DNA from: CAIWTU01 sp035686205
Lineage (GTDB): Bacteria; Desulfobacterota; Desulfuromonadia; Geobacterales; Geobacteraceae
Assembly (NCBI GenBank): GCA_035686205.1
Contig: DASRZQ010000092.1
Location: forward strand, 1-15,819
Reading direction: 5' to 3'
DNA: 15,819 bases
Shown here: piece after piece, positions 6,547 through 13,392 of the stretch
How the letters are laid out: the number at the start of each line of letters is the position of its first letter
Position numbering within the stretch: the first letter of the stretch is position 1
The notes under the pieces: model-generated
What the model was told of the DNA's origin: nothing
The model's database searches: none
The model's input: the letters and a program-made list of their open reading frames with translations, nothing else
Program-made: the position numbers and the translations under genes

Positions 6547-6861
6547 TTATTTCTTCTGGCGCAAATCAAATGCCGCTTTTTCACATTTCGCGGCGCAGTC
6601 TTCTGCCTTTTTCGCCGCATCCGCGGCCATTGTCTTGGCATCGGCGGCATCCGCCTTGGCGGCGGCCAGATCGGAAGCCATCGCGTCGACCTTGGCGCCG
6701 ATGTCGTTCAATTTAGCCTCATCGGCGGATACCCTCGACTCAAGTTTGCCGATTCTGTCGGCCAGCATGGCGTCCTGCTGATCAACGTACTCTTTCGAGA
6801 CGCAGCACCCTGCCAGCGCAACCGCGGACAGTAGCATTACGAACATTTTCAAGTTCACCAT
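6547..6861 (-). CDS. Small alanine-rich coiled-coil lipoprotein (Lpp-like)
   Basis: A 104-aa lipoprotein with a signal peptide of about 18 residues and lipobox LAGC, placing the lipidated cysteine at residue 19. The mature part (about 22-100) is a long helix rich in Ala, Asp and Lys with heptad-like spacing (KLESRVSADEAKLNDIGAKV, then repeated AAAKADAADAK-type units). This is similar in plan to Braun-type and alanine-zipper lipoproteins that trimerise in the periplasm. It ends in RQKK, and a basic C-terminus could in principle touch peptidoglycan. Two further cysteines (89 and 93) sit one helical turn apart, which is unusual for the group. The start is supported by AAGGAG eight to nine nt upstream. 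It is well expressed-looking but isolated, with a strong hairpin after its stop. Confidence 0.8.
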   Translation of the reverse strand: MVNLKMFVMLLSAVALAGCCVSKEYVDQQDAMLADRIGKLESRVSADEAKLNDIGAKVDAMASDLAAAKADAADAKTMAADAAKKAEDCAAKCEKAAFDLRQKK

Positions 6862-7125
6862 TTTGATTTCTCCTTTCTGATAAATAATTTGCTGGTTCTA
6901 CTATCGTCTGGCCCCGTCTCCGTCAACTTTACCCGACCTGCCGGAGACATTGAAACTCCCGGAGCACCTCCTTCCGGTTCAGGAACACTTTTGTTCATCA
7001 CAGTGTTTGACAATATTTATTTATCCCAAATTTGTGCCAATCCGGCATTATAATGAATAAAATGATAAGTGGCTGAAATGACTTGAATTTGTGGAAGGGG
7101 AGAAATGGAGTTGCTAATCGGGAGG

Positions 7126-7156
7126 TCGAAATATCGCCTTACGCACGATATTTCGA
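7126..7156. promoter_or_regulatory. Perfect 11-bp inverted repeat, possible operator
   Basis: TCGAAATATCG at 7126-7136 and its exact reverse complement CGATATTTCGA at 7146-7156 are separated by 9 nt. The arm spacing (about two helical turns centre to centre) suits a dimeric regulator. It could equally be an RNA hairpin. It shares the CGATAT word with the palindrome at 7284-7295, so the two may be related sites for one regulator, possibly the activator encoded downstream. Confidence 0.4.
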
Positions 7157-7178
7157 CTGTTGCGGGCATGCCGGCGGT

Positions 7179-7219
7179 CCGGCCCCTGTTTCCGAAAGAG
7201 GGCCGGTTTGGTCGATTTT
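7179..7219 (+). terminator. Terminator-like hairpin in the intergenic region
   Basis: CCGGCCC (7179-7185) pairs with GGGCCGG (7200-7206), followed by a T-rich stretch (TTTGGTCGATTTTT). An overlapping alternative stem, GCCGG (7170-7174) with CCGGC (7179-7183), could compete with it. No plus-strand gene lies upstream, so if it is a terminator it would end a small non-coding transcript or block read-through. Confidence 0.3.
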
Positions 7220-7283
7220 TCGGATGGCATAACATTAATCCGTAAACTCCTCTCGGCAAAACCCGGCTCAGAAGCTGAAGGGC

Positions 7284-7295
7284 ACGATATATCGT
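7284..7295. promoter_or_regulatory. 12-bp perfect palindrome ACGATATATCGT
   Basis: A perfect palindrome 20 nt upstream of the -35 box of the sigma-70-like promoter of the activator gene, a position suited to activator or autoregulatory binding. This role is inferred from position only. Confidence 0.35.
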
Positions 7296-7314
7296 CTTGT
7301 AAATGGATTACTTT

Positions 7315-7344
7315 TTGATAAAGTTAAATATACAAATGTATAAC
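7315..7344 (+). promoter_or_regulatory. Sigma-70-like promoter for the sigma-54 activator gene
   Basis: TTGATA (7315-7320) and TATAAC (7339-7344) are spaced 18 nt apart within AT-rich DNA. Transcription would start near 7351, giving a leader of about 210 nt before the chosen start of the activator gene. Confidence 0.4.
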
Positions 7345-7561
7345 AAAAAAAGCTTGCTGTTCGGAGCACCTCGAATCCGCAGGCATTTCCTTCCATACCG
7401 CCGGTCTTCAATCCTGACACAACCGGAACCATACGGGTGTTTCCTTCATTGCCATTATTCGGGGTGTGAAAAACGGTCCCGGATTGCGTGGAAAGATTAA
7501 CGGGAAAAGCCGGCCGTCGCGGGAACGTCGATGTCGGCGCGGTCCCATGCCGGGAGATCAT

Positions 7562-9751
7562 TTGAAGAATATTTCAAAAAAAAATTCGTGTCTGGAGGCA
7601 TCGAAAACGATCGCGGATCCGACGAAATATTCCGTCCGGTCTGCTCCCCCGGATACCCATGTTCCCGCATCCATCCGGGAGCTTGACAGACTTATCCCTG
7701 AACTCCTGATGAGGTTCGTGAAGATTTCCGTGGAGCAGATCGACTCGGAGATCCGTGAATTCGTCCAGAAAATTGCCGATGCGCTCGGCCTTGACAGGTG
7801 TTCACTTTATCAGGCGTTCGCCGGGGGGACCAGGCTGCTTTGCACCCATCGCTGGGCAACGCCGGGCGGCGAGCCGGTATCGGTCTGTCCCGGTCCAGCG
7901 AATGCCCCGTGGGTATATCGGAAAATTATCAGGGGAGAAACCATAGCCTTTTCCGGATTGCAGGATCTGCCGGAAGAAGCGGCGAAGGAAAAGGAATATT
8001 TCAGGGGGACAGGGACAAAATCTCTCATTTCTCTTCCCATGGAATTCGAAGATGTTCTGATCGGCGCCCTGGTAATGGAAAGCGTACGTTCGGAAAAGTA
8101 CTGGCCGGATGAATTGACTCCGAGACTCATGATGGCGGCCGACGTTTTTGCCAGCGCGCTGGAGCGAAAAAGAAGAAAACTGGAGCTGATGCAGAAGCTG
8201 CGGCTCGAAATGCTGCTTACCGATATCTCGGCCAGGTTCGTGATGCTGGAACCGGTCGAAATCGACCAGGAGATCGAAAAATCCCTTCGCGAGATCGGGC
8301 AGCTGGTCAGCGCGGACCGCTGCGGAATACTGGAAGTGCATTCGGACAAAAAAATATCAAGGGTCACCCACGCATGGTACGGCGAGGGCATCGAGCGGGT
8401 CCCGCCGGAAACCAATCTCTTTCCGCTTTTCCCCTGGTCCCATGAGCTGCATATTACAAAAAAGGAAAGCTTCAACTTTACCACCCTGGACGAACTTCCG
8501 CCGGAGGCGGAAAAGGACCGCCAGGCCTTTGCCGGCATGGGAGTCCGGTCGTCCCTTGTCATTCCCATCTTCTGCGGGAAAATTGTCTACCACTTCATTG
8601 TCTTCCAGAATTTGCTCAAGGAACGCGTCTGGCCCGGCGACTACCTCCCGCGGATCCGCCAGCTGGGGGAAATTTTCGTAAACGCCCTGAACCGCAAGGA
8701 TGCGGAAGTCAAGCTGAGAAAGTCCTTCGACGAGATCCGGTCCTTGAAGGAGAAGATTCAGGCCGAGGCGGATTTCCTCCGGAACGAGATAAAACTGTCG
8801 CAGACCCATGAAAAAATCATCGGCCAGAGCGAGTCGCTGGTAAAGGTGCTCAAGCTGGTCGAACAGGTCGCTCCGACCGACTCGACGGTGCTCATTTGCG
8901 GAGAAACCGGAACCGGCAAGGAGCTGATTGCCCGCGCGATTCACAACCTGAGCCCTTACAGCGACAAGATCATGGTCAAGGTCAACTGCGCCTCTCTGCC
9001 CGCCCCGCTGGTGGAAAGCGAGCTGTTCGGCAGGGAGAAAGGGGCTTATACGGGGGCGCTGACCAGGCAGATCGGAAGATTCGAGATGGCCGACGGTTCG
9101 ACCATTTTCCTCGACGAGATAGCCGAACTCTCCCTGGACCTGCAGGCAAAGCTGCTGCGTGTCCTGCAGGAAGGGCAGTTCGAGCGGCTGGGCAGCCCAA
9201 GGACCATCCAGGTCCATGTTCGCGTAATCGCCGCGACGAACCGCAATCTGGTCGAAGAGGTGAAAAAGGGTAATTTCAGGGAGGACCTGTACTACCGCCT
9301 GAACGTCTTTCCGATCACGGTGCCGCCCCTGCGTGAGAGGCTGGACGACATACCGATTCTGGTCTGGACTTTCGTCAACGAATTCAGCAACAAGATGGGA
9401 AAGCAGATCAACAAGATCGCAAAGCGGGACATGGAGGCCCTGCAGCGATATTCCTGGCCGGGAAACATTCGCGAGCTGCGAAATGTAATCGAGCATGCCG
9501 TTATCATCAGCAACGGCGATACCCTTGTCGTCAAGGCGCCGAGAAACGATGGCAATGGCTCGTCCGGCATAAAAACGCTCGAGGAGATCGAGTCCCTGCA
9601 TATTACAGACGTTCTCAGGCACACCGGCGGACGCATAAAGGGGCCTTACGGCGCGGCCCGGATATTGGGCATGAACCCGTCGACCCTTTATTCACGAATT
9701 CAGAAACTGGGCATAAAACTTCACGACGAAAAGGGCGAAATATCATCCTGA
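7562..9751 (+). CDS. Sigma-54-dependent transcriptional activator, GAF-GAF-AAA+-Fis (FhlA/NorR type)
   Basis: A bacterial enhancer-binding protein that hydrolyses ATP to open sigma-54 RNA polymerase promoters. From the TTG start (729 aa) there are two tandem GAF sensor domains (about 55-205 and 215-380), a coiled-coil linker (about 385-412) and an AAA+ domain. The AAA+ domain has Walker A GETGTGKE (447-454), sigma-54 loop GAYTGA (494-499; Tyr replaces the common Phe), Walker B TIFLDE (514-519), sensor I AATN (557-560), arginine-finger region FREDLYYRL (572-580) and GNIREL (634-639). A Fis-type helix-turn-helix closes the protein (697-718). No receiver domain is present, so it senses a small molecule or redox state rather than phosphorylation. 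The frame is open from GTG 7466, but those residues are Arg-rich; TTG 7562 has GGGAG five nt upstream. ATG 7547 lacks a ribosome site. Both GAF domains share the same motif order, so they probably arose by duplication. Confidence 0.9.
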   Translation: MKNISKKNSCLEASKTIADPTKYSVRSAPPDTHVPASIRELDRLIPELLMRFVKISVEQIDSEIREFVQKIADALGLDRCSLYQAFAGGTRLLCTHRWATPGGEPVSVCPGPANAPWVYRKIIRGETIAFSGLQDLPEEAAKEKEYFRGTGTKSLISLPMEFEDVLIGALVMESVRSEKYWPDELTPRLMMAADVFASALERKRRKLELMQKLRLEMLLTDISARFVMLEPVEIDQEIEKSLREIGQLVSADRCGILEVHSDKKISRVTHAWYGEGIERVPPETNLFPLFPWSHELHITKKESFNFTTLDELPPEAEKDRQAFAGMGVRSSLVIPIFCGKIVYHFIVFQNLLKERVWPGDYLPRIRQLGEIFVNALNRKDAEVKLRKSFDEIRSLKEKIQAEADFLRNEIKLSQTHEKIIGQSESLVKVLKLVEQVAPTDSTVLICGETGTGKELIARAIHNLSPYSDKIMVKVNCASLPAPLVESELFGREKGAYTGALTRQIGRFEMADGSTIFLDEIAELSLDLQAKLLRVLQEGQFERLGSPRTIQVHVRVIAATNRNLVEEVKKGNFREDLYYRLNVFPITVPPLRERLDDIPILVWTFVNEFSNKMGKQINKIAKRDMEALQRYSWPGNIRELRNVIEHAVIISNGDTLVVKAPRNDGNGSSGIKTLEEIESLHITDVLRHTGGRIKGPYGAARILGMNPSTLYSRIQKLGIKLHDEKGEISS

Positions 9752-9881
9752 AGCCGGTATTTCGTCCGCCATTGAACCGAACCCCCCTCTTTCATTATTT
9801 CAAACTCTTTTTATTACAACAGGTTACCACTCATTCCCCGTTTTTATTCAACTGGCATGAATCTCGGATATTTGTCTCACC

Positions 9882-10211
9882 ATGAGGATATTATCGCTGG
9901 TCAAAATTGTGCCGACAGTCGAGAACCGGAAAGAGGTTCTCGACATCCTTAATTCCATGAAGGGGCCGACACAGGCGATACACGGCTGCCTGGCCTGCGA
10001 TATCTGCGTGGAAGAAGGGGATGAAGGGGTGATCATATTCCTGGAGCAATGGCGGACGTGGGAGGATTTCATTCGCCATGTCCGTTCCGACCTCTATGCG
10101 AGGATGCTGGAGGCGATGGAGCTGTCGAGCAAAGAGCCCGAAGTATCCTTCTTCGAGGTCACGGCCATGAAGGGGATGGAGCTGATTGAAGCGGTGCGAA
10201 ATCCGAAGTGA
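9882..10211 (+). CDS. ABM-family (antibiotic biosynthesis monooxygenase-like) small protein
   Basis: A 109-aa single-domain protein with the dimeric alpha/beta ABM ferredoxin-like fold. Typical features in order are an N-terminal beta strand (ILSLVKIVPTVENRKEVL), the turn GCLACDICVEEGDEGVIIFLEQW, and the helix WEDFIRHVRSDLYARML. Family members include quinol and heme-degrading monooxygenases, but many are uncharacterised; the enzyme reaction cannot be assigned. Two cysteines (36 and 39, CLAC) lie where other members have G-C-L-x-x. No clear ribosome-binding site precedes the ATG. A TGGCATGAATCTCGGA stretch at 9853-9868 resembles a sigma-54 site but has GG instead of GC at -12. It follows the activator gene by 130 nt and could be its target or partner. 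Confidence 0.75.
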   Translation: MRILSLVKIVPTVENRKEVLDILNSMKGPTQAIHGCLACDICVEEGDEGVIIFLEQWRTWEDFIRHVRSDLYARMLEAMELSSKEPEVSFFEVTAMKGMELIEAVRNPK

Positions 10212-10312
10212 CGGGTGATTGTTTGCGGATAATTCCCAGGAATAAAGTTAGCCGCCGGCTGCCGGCTGCCGTATTCATCGCATAAAAGATAAATCTCGTA
10301 AAGGAGTGCGTT

Positions 10313-10909
10313 ATGAAAAAATCAGCGTTAATGTTTGTCGTGGCCGTTTTCGTCATGTCCTTCGGGGTATGCGCGCTGGCGGAGGAGTCCACTTATTCCG
10401 AAAAGACCGCGGCCGGAAAACCGTCCGTCACAAAAGAGGAAACGGTGACCGCTATGGCGACCGTTACGGCCATAGACCTGAAAAACAGGCTCGTGACGCT
10501 GGAGGACGAGGACGGCAATACATTCGATATCCTCGTTGGTGAAGAGGCGAGGAACCTGCCCCAGCTCAAGGTCGGCGACGTCGTGGAGGCGACATATTAC
10601 GAGTCCGTGGCGGTAAAAGTTTATAAGCCGGGCGAGGTCCCGTCCGTCGCCGGGGATACCAGCATGGTGGCAGGGGCGAAAAAGGGGGAGAAACCGGGTG
10701 GCCTGGCTGTAAAACAGGCGACCGTGACGGCCACAGTGCAGTCCATTGACAAGAAAAGTCAGACTGCCGTCCTCAAGCGCGCTGACGGGAAAATCGTCAC
10801 GGTAAAAGTGAAGGACCCGAAGAACCTGGAAAACGTCAATCCGGGCGACGAGGTGGTCGCCACTTACACCCGGGCGCTGGCCATCTCCGTGACAAAACCC
10901 GAAGAATGA
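10313..10909 (+). CDS. Exported protein with two tandem beta-rich repeats
   Basis: A 198-aa protein with a clear signal peptide (KKSALMFVVAVFVMSF..., cleavage after ALA at residue 23). The mature part is an internal duplication. Repeat 1 (about 44-105) runs TVTAMATVTAIDLKNRLVTL, then a GNTFDILV strand, then LKVGDVVEATYYESVAVKV. Repeat 2 (about 135-196) runs ATVTATVQSIDKKSQTAVL, then GKIVTVKV, then VNPGDEVVATYTRALAISV. Each copy looks like a five-strand OB- or SH3-like barrel ending in a GDxVxATY motif. No catalytic residues stand out, so a structural or binding role in the periplasm is likely. A good AAGGAG lies nine nt before the ATG. It heads a row of same-strand envelope genes reaching the Mla operon. 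Confidence 0.75.
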   Translation: MKKSALMFVVAVFVMSFGVCALAEESTYSEKTAAGKPSVTKEETVTAMATVTAIDLKNRLVTLEDEDGNTFDILVGEEARNLPQLKVGDVVEATYYESVAVKVYKPGEVPSVAGDTSMVAGAKKGEKPGGLAVKQATVTATVQSIDKKSQTAVLKRADGKIVTVKVKDPKNLENVNPGDEVVATYTRALAISVTKPEE

Positions 10910-10966
10910 CAGGCGGGGCAAATCCGCTCCCGCGGTCCGGGCAAATAAAAATGAAAGGACGATCAC

Positions 10967-11710
10967 ATGAACGGCTCTAATAATCTCATGAATGGCGCGC
11001 AATTCAGGGCTATGGCACTAGGGATGTGCGGAATTATAGGGGTGCTGCTCATCGGCGGATGCGGCACCATGGAGGAGATGTTTTCCATGAAGGGGCCGGA
11101 AGGGCAGGAGAAGCAGGTCACCATGCCCAAGAGCACCTGGACCGGCGCGGCTTCGGGAGAGCAGGCCAATGCGCTGGCCAAGACAGTCGTGGAAGCCAAT
11201 AACAACACCATGAAGAAGTTCGACGAGGTAAACGGCAAGCTCGACAAGCTGCAGGAAACGGCAAGCCAGGACCTGGAGACGTCGAAGCAGGCGCTGGCTA
11301 AGCTGGAGCAGTTGTCTAACCAGCAGGGCACCGGCGAGATGACCCTGTTCTTCAAGACCGGCTCGTCCAAGCTCGACCAGACACAGTACCAGCGACTTGT
11401 CAGGTTTCTCGACTATATTTCGGTGAAAAGCCACGGACGGAAGATCATCCTGCTTTCCATAGGCAGCGCGTCAGCGACCGGAAATCCGAAGATGAACAAG
11501 AGGCTGAGCATGGCGCGGTCGGAAGTGCCGCTCCCAGTGATCGAAAAATACCTGGTGAATGTCCCCCATGAGTTCTACAAGGTAACCGGTATCGGAGACA
11601 TGTACTCGCCGAAAGAAGTATCTTCGGATATCCATCAGCGCTACCAGAATGTGCGGGTCATTGCCGCTTACAACACAAGCGACATGCCGCAGGTGCCCGA
11701 AGAAAAGTGA
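10967..11710 (+). CDS. OmpA-like domain lipoprotein with coiled-coil stalk
   Basis: A 247-aa lipoprotein: an unusually long leader with lipobox IGGC (lipidated Cys32), a helical stalk with coiled-coil character (about 62-118), then an OmpA-like peptidoglycan-binding domain (about 124-235). The domain starts MTLFFKTGSSKLDQTQ, as in OmpA-family strand 1. It keeps the helix pattern NKRLSMARSE...VIEKYL and ends with a NVRVIAAY strand. The classic NxxLSxxRA segment is recognisable but other conserved positions have drifted, so peptidoglycan binding is probable, not certain. Such proteins tether the outer membrane to the cell wall. AAAGGA precedes the start. An alternative ATG seven codons in (MNGAQFRAM) would give a more ordinary signal-peptide length. 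Confidence 0.75.
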   Translation: MNGSNNLMNGAQFRAMALGMCGIIGVLLIGGCGTMEEMFSMKGPEGQEKQVTMPKSTWTGAASGEQANALAKTVVEANNNTMKKFDEVNGKLDKLQETASQDLETSKQALAKLEQLSNQQGTGEMTLFFKTGSSKLDQTQYQRLVRFLDYISVKSHGRKIILLSIGSASATGNPKMNKRLSMARSEVPLPVIEKYLVNVPHEFYKVTGIGDMYSPKEVSSDIHQRYQNVRVIAAYNTSDMPQVPEEK

Positions 11711-11793
11711 CGGCCGTGTGAACCGTCGGGCGCTGAAGCCGGAGAGCGGCGACGGCAAACCGGCAGCGAGCCGACCATGAAAAGGAGGCGGAC

Positions 11794-12198
11794 TTGATTC
11801 GACCGCAATGGCACAGGTTATTCACAGCTGCCCTGTTCATGATGATTTTGCCAGCAATGCCCACTTTTGCGCCGGCCGCTGAAACCGCCGGGCAAAGACT
11901 CTGCGCCGATGAAATCGAAAAATTCTGCAAGGATGTCAAGCCGGGTGGAGGGCACCTGCTGCAGTGCCTGCGGGAACACGACAGCCAATTGTCGGATGCT
12001 TGCCGGAACAAGGTCGAGACGACCTTGAGGCTGGTGGAGGAGGCGAAACAGGCCTGCGGGAACGATCTGAAGAAATTCTGCGCGGATGTCGCTCCGGGGG
12101 GCGGCCGGCTGTTGAAGTGTCTGAAGCAGCATCTTAAAGAGATCTCTCCTGAGTGCCGGGAGAAGGTGGTGGCCGACAGGCCGCGGCAGGCGCATTGA
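11794..12198 (+). CDS. Exported Cys-rich repeat protein (GLG1/FGFR-type, PF00839-like)
   Basis: A 134-aa exported protein whose start is set by a near-perfect AAAGGAGG five nt before a TTG; no in-frame ATG is available nearby. Residues 1-29 form a signal peptide (cleavage after APA/A). The mature protein is two tandem cysteine-rich repeats with identical spacing: C37, C45, C58, C70 and C88, C96, C109, C121. Each repeat shares the motif FCxDVxPGGGxLLxCLxxH. This is the 'cysteine rich repeat' first named in eukaryotic GLG1/E-selectin ligand and common in proteobacterial secreted proteins of unknown role. Eight cysteines fit four disulfides, which implies an oxidising periplasm. Function is unknown. 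Confidence 0.85.
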   Translation: MIRPQWHRLFTAALFMMILPAMPTFAPAAETAGQRLCADEIEKFCKDVKPGGGHLLQCLREHDSQLSDACRNKVETTLRLVEEAKQACGNDLKKFCADVAPGGGRLLKCLKQHLKEISPECREKVVADRPRQAH

Positions 12199-12276
12199 AT
12201 TCGAACGGTCTGCTTGGTGAAAGCGACCAGGCGTCGCTGCAATAAATATTCAGCCGGTACGAAAAAGAAGGTGCTT

Positions 12277-12612
12277 ATGGAAACGACAGGATTGATAAAG
12301 AAATATCGTATGGCGTTCGTGGCCGCCGGTTTCATGATTACCTTTGCCGTTACCGCTATCCAGGGCGTGAAGACGGCCGATACGCTGGTATCGGTTTCCT
12401 ACAGCGAGAGCGTCAGGGTTTCATGTTTCAAGGGGAATCCTGACGATGGAACCTACGTCGGCGATATCACCGTGCCCGATCCGGAAAACGCCGGCAGGAT
12501 CTGCAATTCCCTGTACGGCGATTGCCGGGGAAATTGCAATGGGTGTTTTTCCGACTCCGATATCATGGAAGATGTATGCTACGACGAAACAGGGAAGAAA
12601 TTCCTGAAGTGA
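12277..12612 (+). CDS. Small exported six-cysteine protein of unknown function
   Basis: A 111-aa protein. A hydrophobic segment at about 12-30 (MAFVAAGFMITFAVTAIQG) acts as a signal peptide or N-terminal anchor after a short basic start (LIKKYR). The mature part is acidic and carries six cysteines (50, 76, 83, 87, 90, 101), three of them close together (CRGNCNGC), compatible with three disulfides or metal binding. I do not recognise a family. The frame is open from a TTG at 12214, but those 21 residues are Arg/Lys-rich and lack a ribosome site; the ATG at 12277 has AAGAAGGTG just upstream. It sits between the Cys-rich repeat gene and the DUF3313-type lipoprotein gene, so a role in the same envelope set is likely. 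Confidence 0.65.
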   Translation: METTGLIKKYRMAFVAAGFMITFAVTAIQGVKTADTLVSVSYSESVRVSCFKGNPDDGTYVGDITVPDPENAGRICNSLYGDCRGNCNGCFSDSDIMEDVCYDETGKKFLK

Positions 12613-12656
12613 GCCGATTGGCCGGACAGGAAGAAAAACAAACAGGAGGTAATACG

Positions 12657-13358
12657 ATGAAAACCATTTCTAAAGCTTGTACCCTATTGACCATCCTTGT
12701 CCTCACAATGATGTTCGCCGGATGCGGCGGAAGCATTCAGGCGCGGAAGGTGGATCCGTCAGTGTCCCCGCTGGTGAATCCGTCAATATTCCAGGAAGGT
12801 ACCGGCGACCAGGCCCTTTACCGGTATGCCAAGCCGGATGTCGATTGGAAGCAGTACTCGAAGGTCATGATCGACCCGGTAATGATCGCGAAGGACGGGG
12901 AGCTCGATGAGAAAGAGTTGAAAAACTACCAGACGCTGGCCAATAATGCCTACGTGTACCTGACCCAGGCTCTCGAAAAGCAGTTCCAAATTGTCCAGGC
13001 TCCCGAACCGGGAACAATGAGGATCCAGGTCGCCATCATCGACGCCGACAATTCGAAGCCGGTCCGCAATGTTCTGTCGACCGTCATGCCCATCGGCATC
13101 GGGCTTTCGATCGTGAAATACGCCGCCACCGGCAAACCGTCCGCGGTTGGCGAGATTACCGGCGAGATCAAGATTACCGACGCGACGAGTGGCGATCTGC
13201 TTGCGGCGGCACTCGACAGGCGGGTCGGCGGCAAGAGCTTCAAGGGCTTGTGGGATACCTGGTATAACGCCGATTCCGCACTGAAGTACTGGGCGCAGCG
13301 GACCGCATACGTGCTCTGCACGGAGCGCGGCGGTACGAACTGTCCGCAACCTGAATAG
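12657..13358 (+). CDS. DUF3313-type lipoprotein
   Basis: A 233-aa lipoprotein with signal peptide and lipobox FAGC (lipidated Cys23). The start at ATG 12657 is fixed by AGGAGG seven nt upstream; a longer frame from 12522 overlaps the previous gene and is not supported. The sequence after the lipobox matches the DUF3313 pattern: a YRYAKPDVDWKQYSKVMIDP block, a conserved YLTQALEKQFQIV, then MRIQVAIIDA and VGEITGEIKITDATSGDLLAA, and a C-terminal W-containing helix (ALKYWAQRTAYVL). DUF3313 lipoproteins are outer-membrane-associated proteins of unknown function, often near envelope or transport genes. It ends 34 nt before the MlaE-type gene, so co-transcription with the Mla genes is likely and it may serve as an accessory lipoprotein. 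Confidence 0.8.
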   Translation: MKTISKACTLLTILVLTMMFAGCGGSIQARKVDPSVSPLVNPSIFQEGTGDQALYRYAKPDVDWKQYSKVMIDPVMIAKDGELDEKELKNYQTLANNAYVYLTQALEKQFQIVQAPEPGTMRIQVAIIDADNSKPVRNVLSTVMPIGIGLSIVKYAATGKPSAVGEITGEIKITDATSGDLLAAALDRRVGGKSFKGLWDTWYNADSALKYWAQRTAYVLCTERGGTNCPQPE

Positions 13359-13392
13359 CTTAGACTGGAATTGACTGGAAAGAGAGAAGCTC

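Larger units (their letters stand above)
6862..7561. other. 700-bp intergenic region between divergent genes, with palindromes and promoter
   Basis: This region separates the minus-strand lipoprotein gene from the plus-strand sigma-54 activator gene. No coding sequence is convincing; the open frames here are arginine-, histidine- or proline-rich and lack ribosome sites. It contains a 9-nt-spaced inverted repeat (7126-7156), a terminator-like hairpin (7179-7206), a 12-bp palindrome (7284-7295) and a sigma-70-like promoter (7315-7344). On the minus strand near 7021-7037 TGGCACAAATTTGGGA resembles a sigma-54 site but lacks the C of the -12 GC. Confidence 0.6.

Noticed and set aside
7021..7037. 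Minus-strand TGGCACAAATTTGGGA as a sigma-54 promoter for the coiled-coil lipoprotein
   Set aside because: Good -24 box but the -12 GC is GG; kept only as a note.
8357..9622. Long minus-strand open frame of 421 codons opposite the activator gene
   Set aside because: It lies wholly antisense to well-conserved GAF and AAA+ coding sequence and has no recognisable family or ribosome site; it is a by-product of GC-rich codons.
9853..9868. TGGCATGAATCTCGGA as a sigma-54 promoter for the ABM-like gene
   Set aside because: The spacing fits but the essential -12 GC is GG, and the start would fall almost on the ATG; not listed as a feature.
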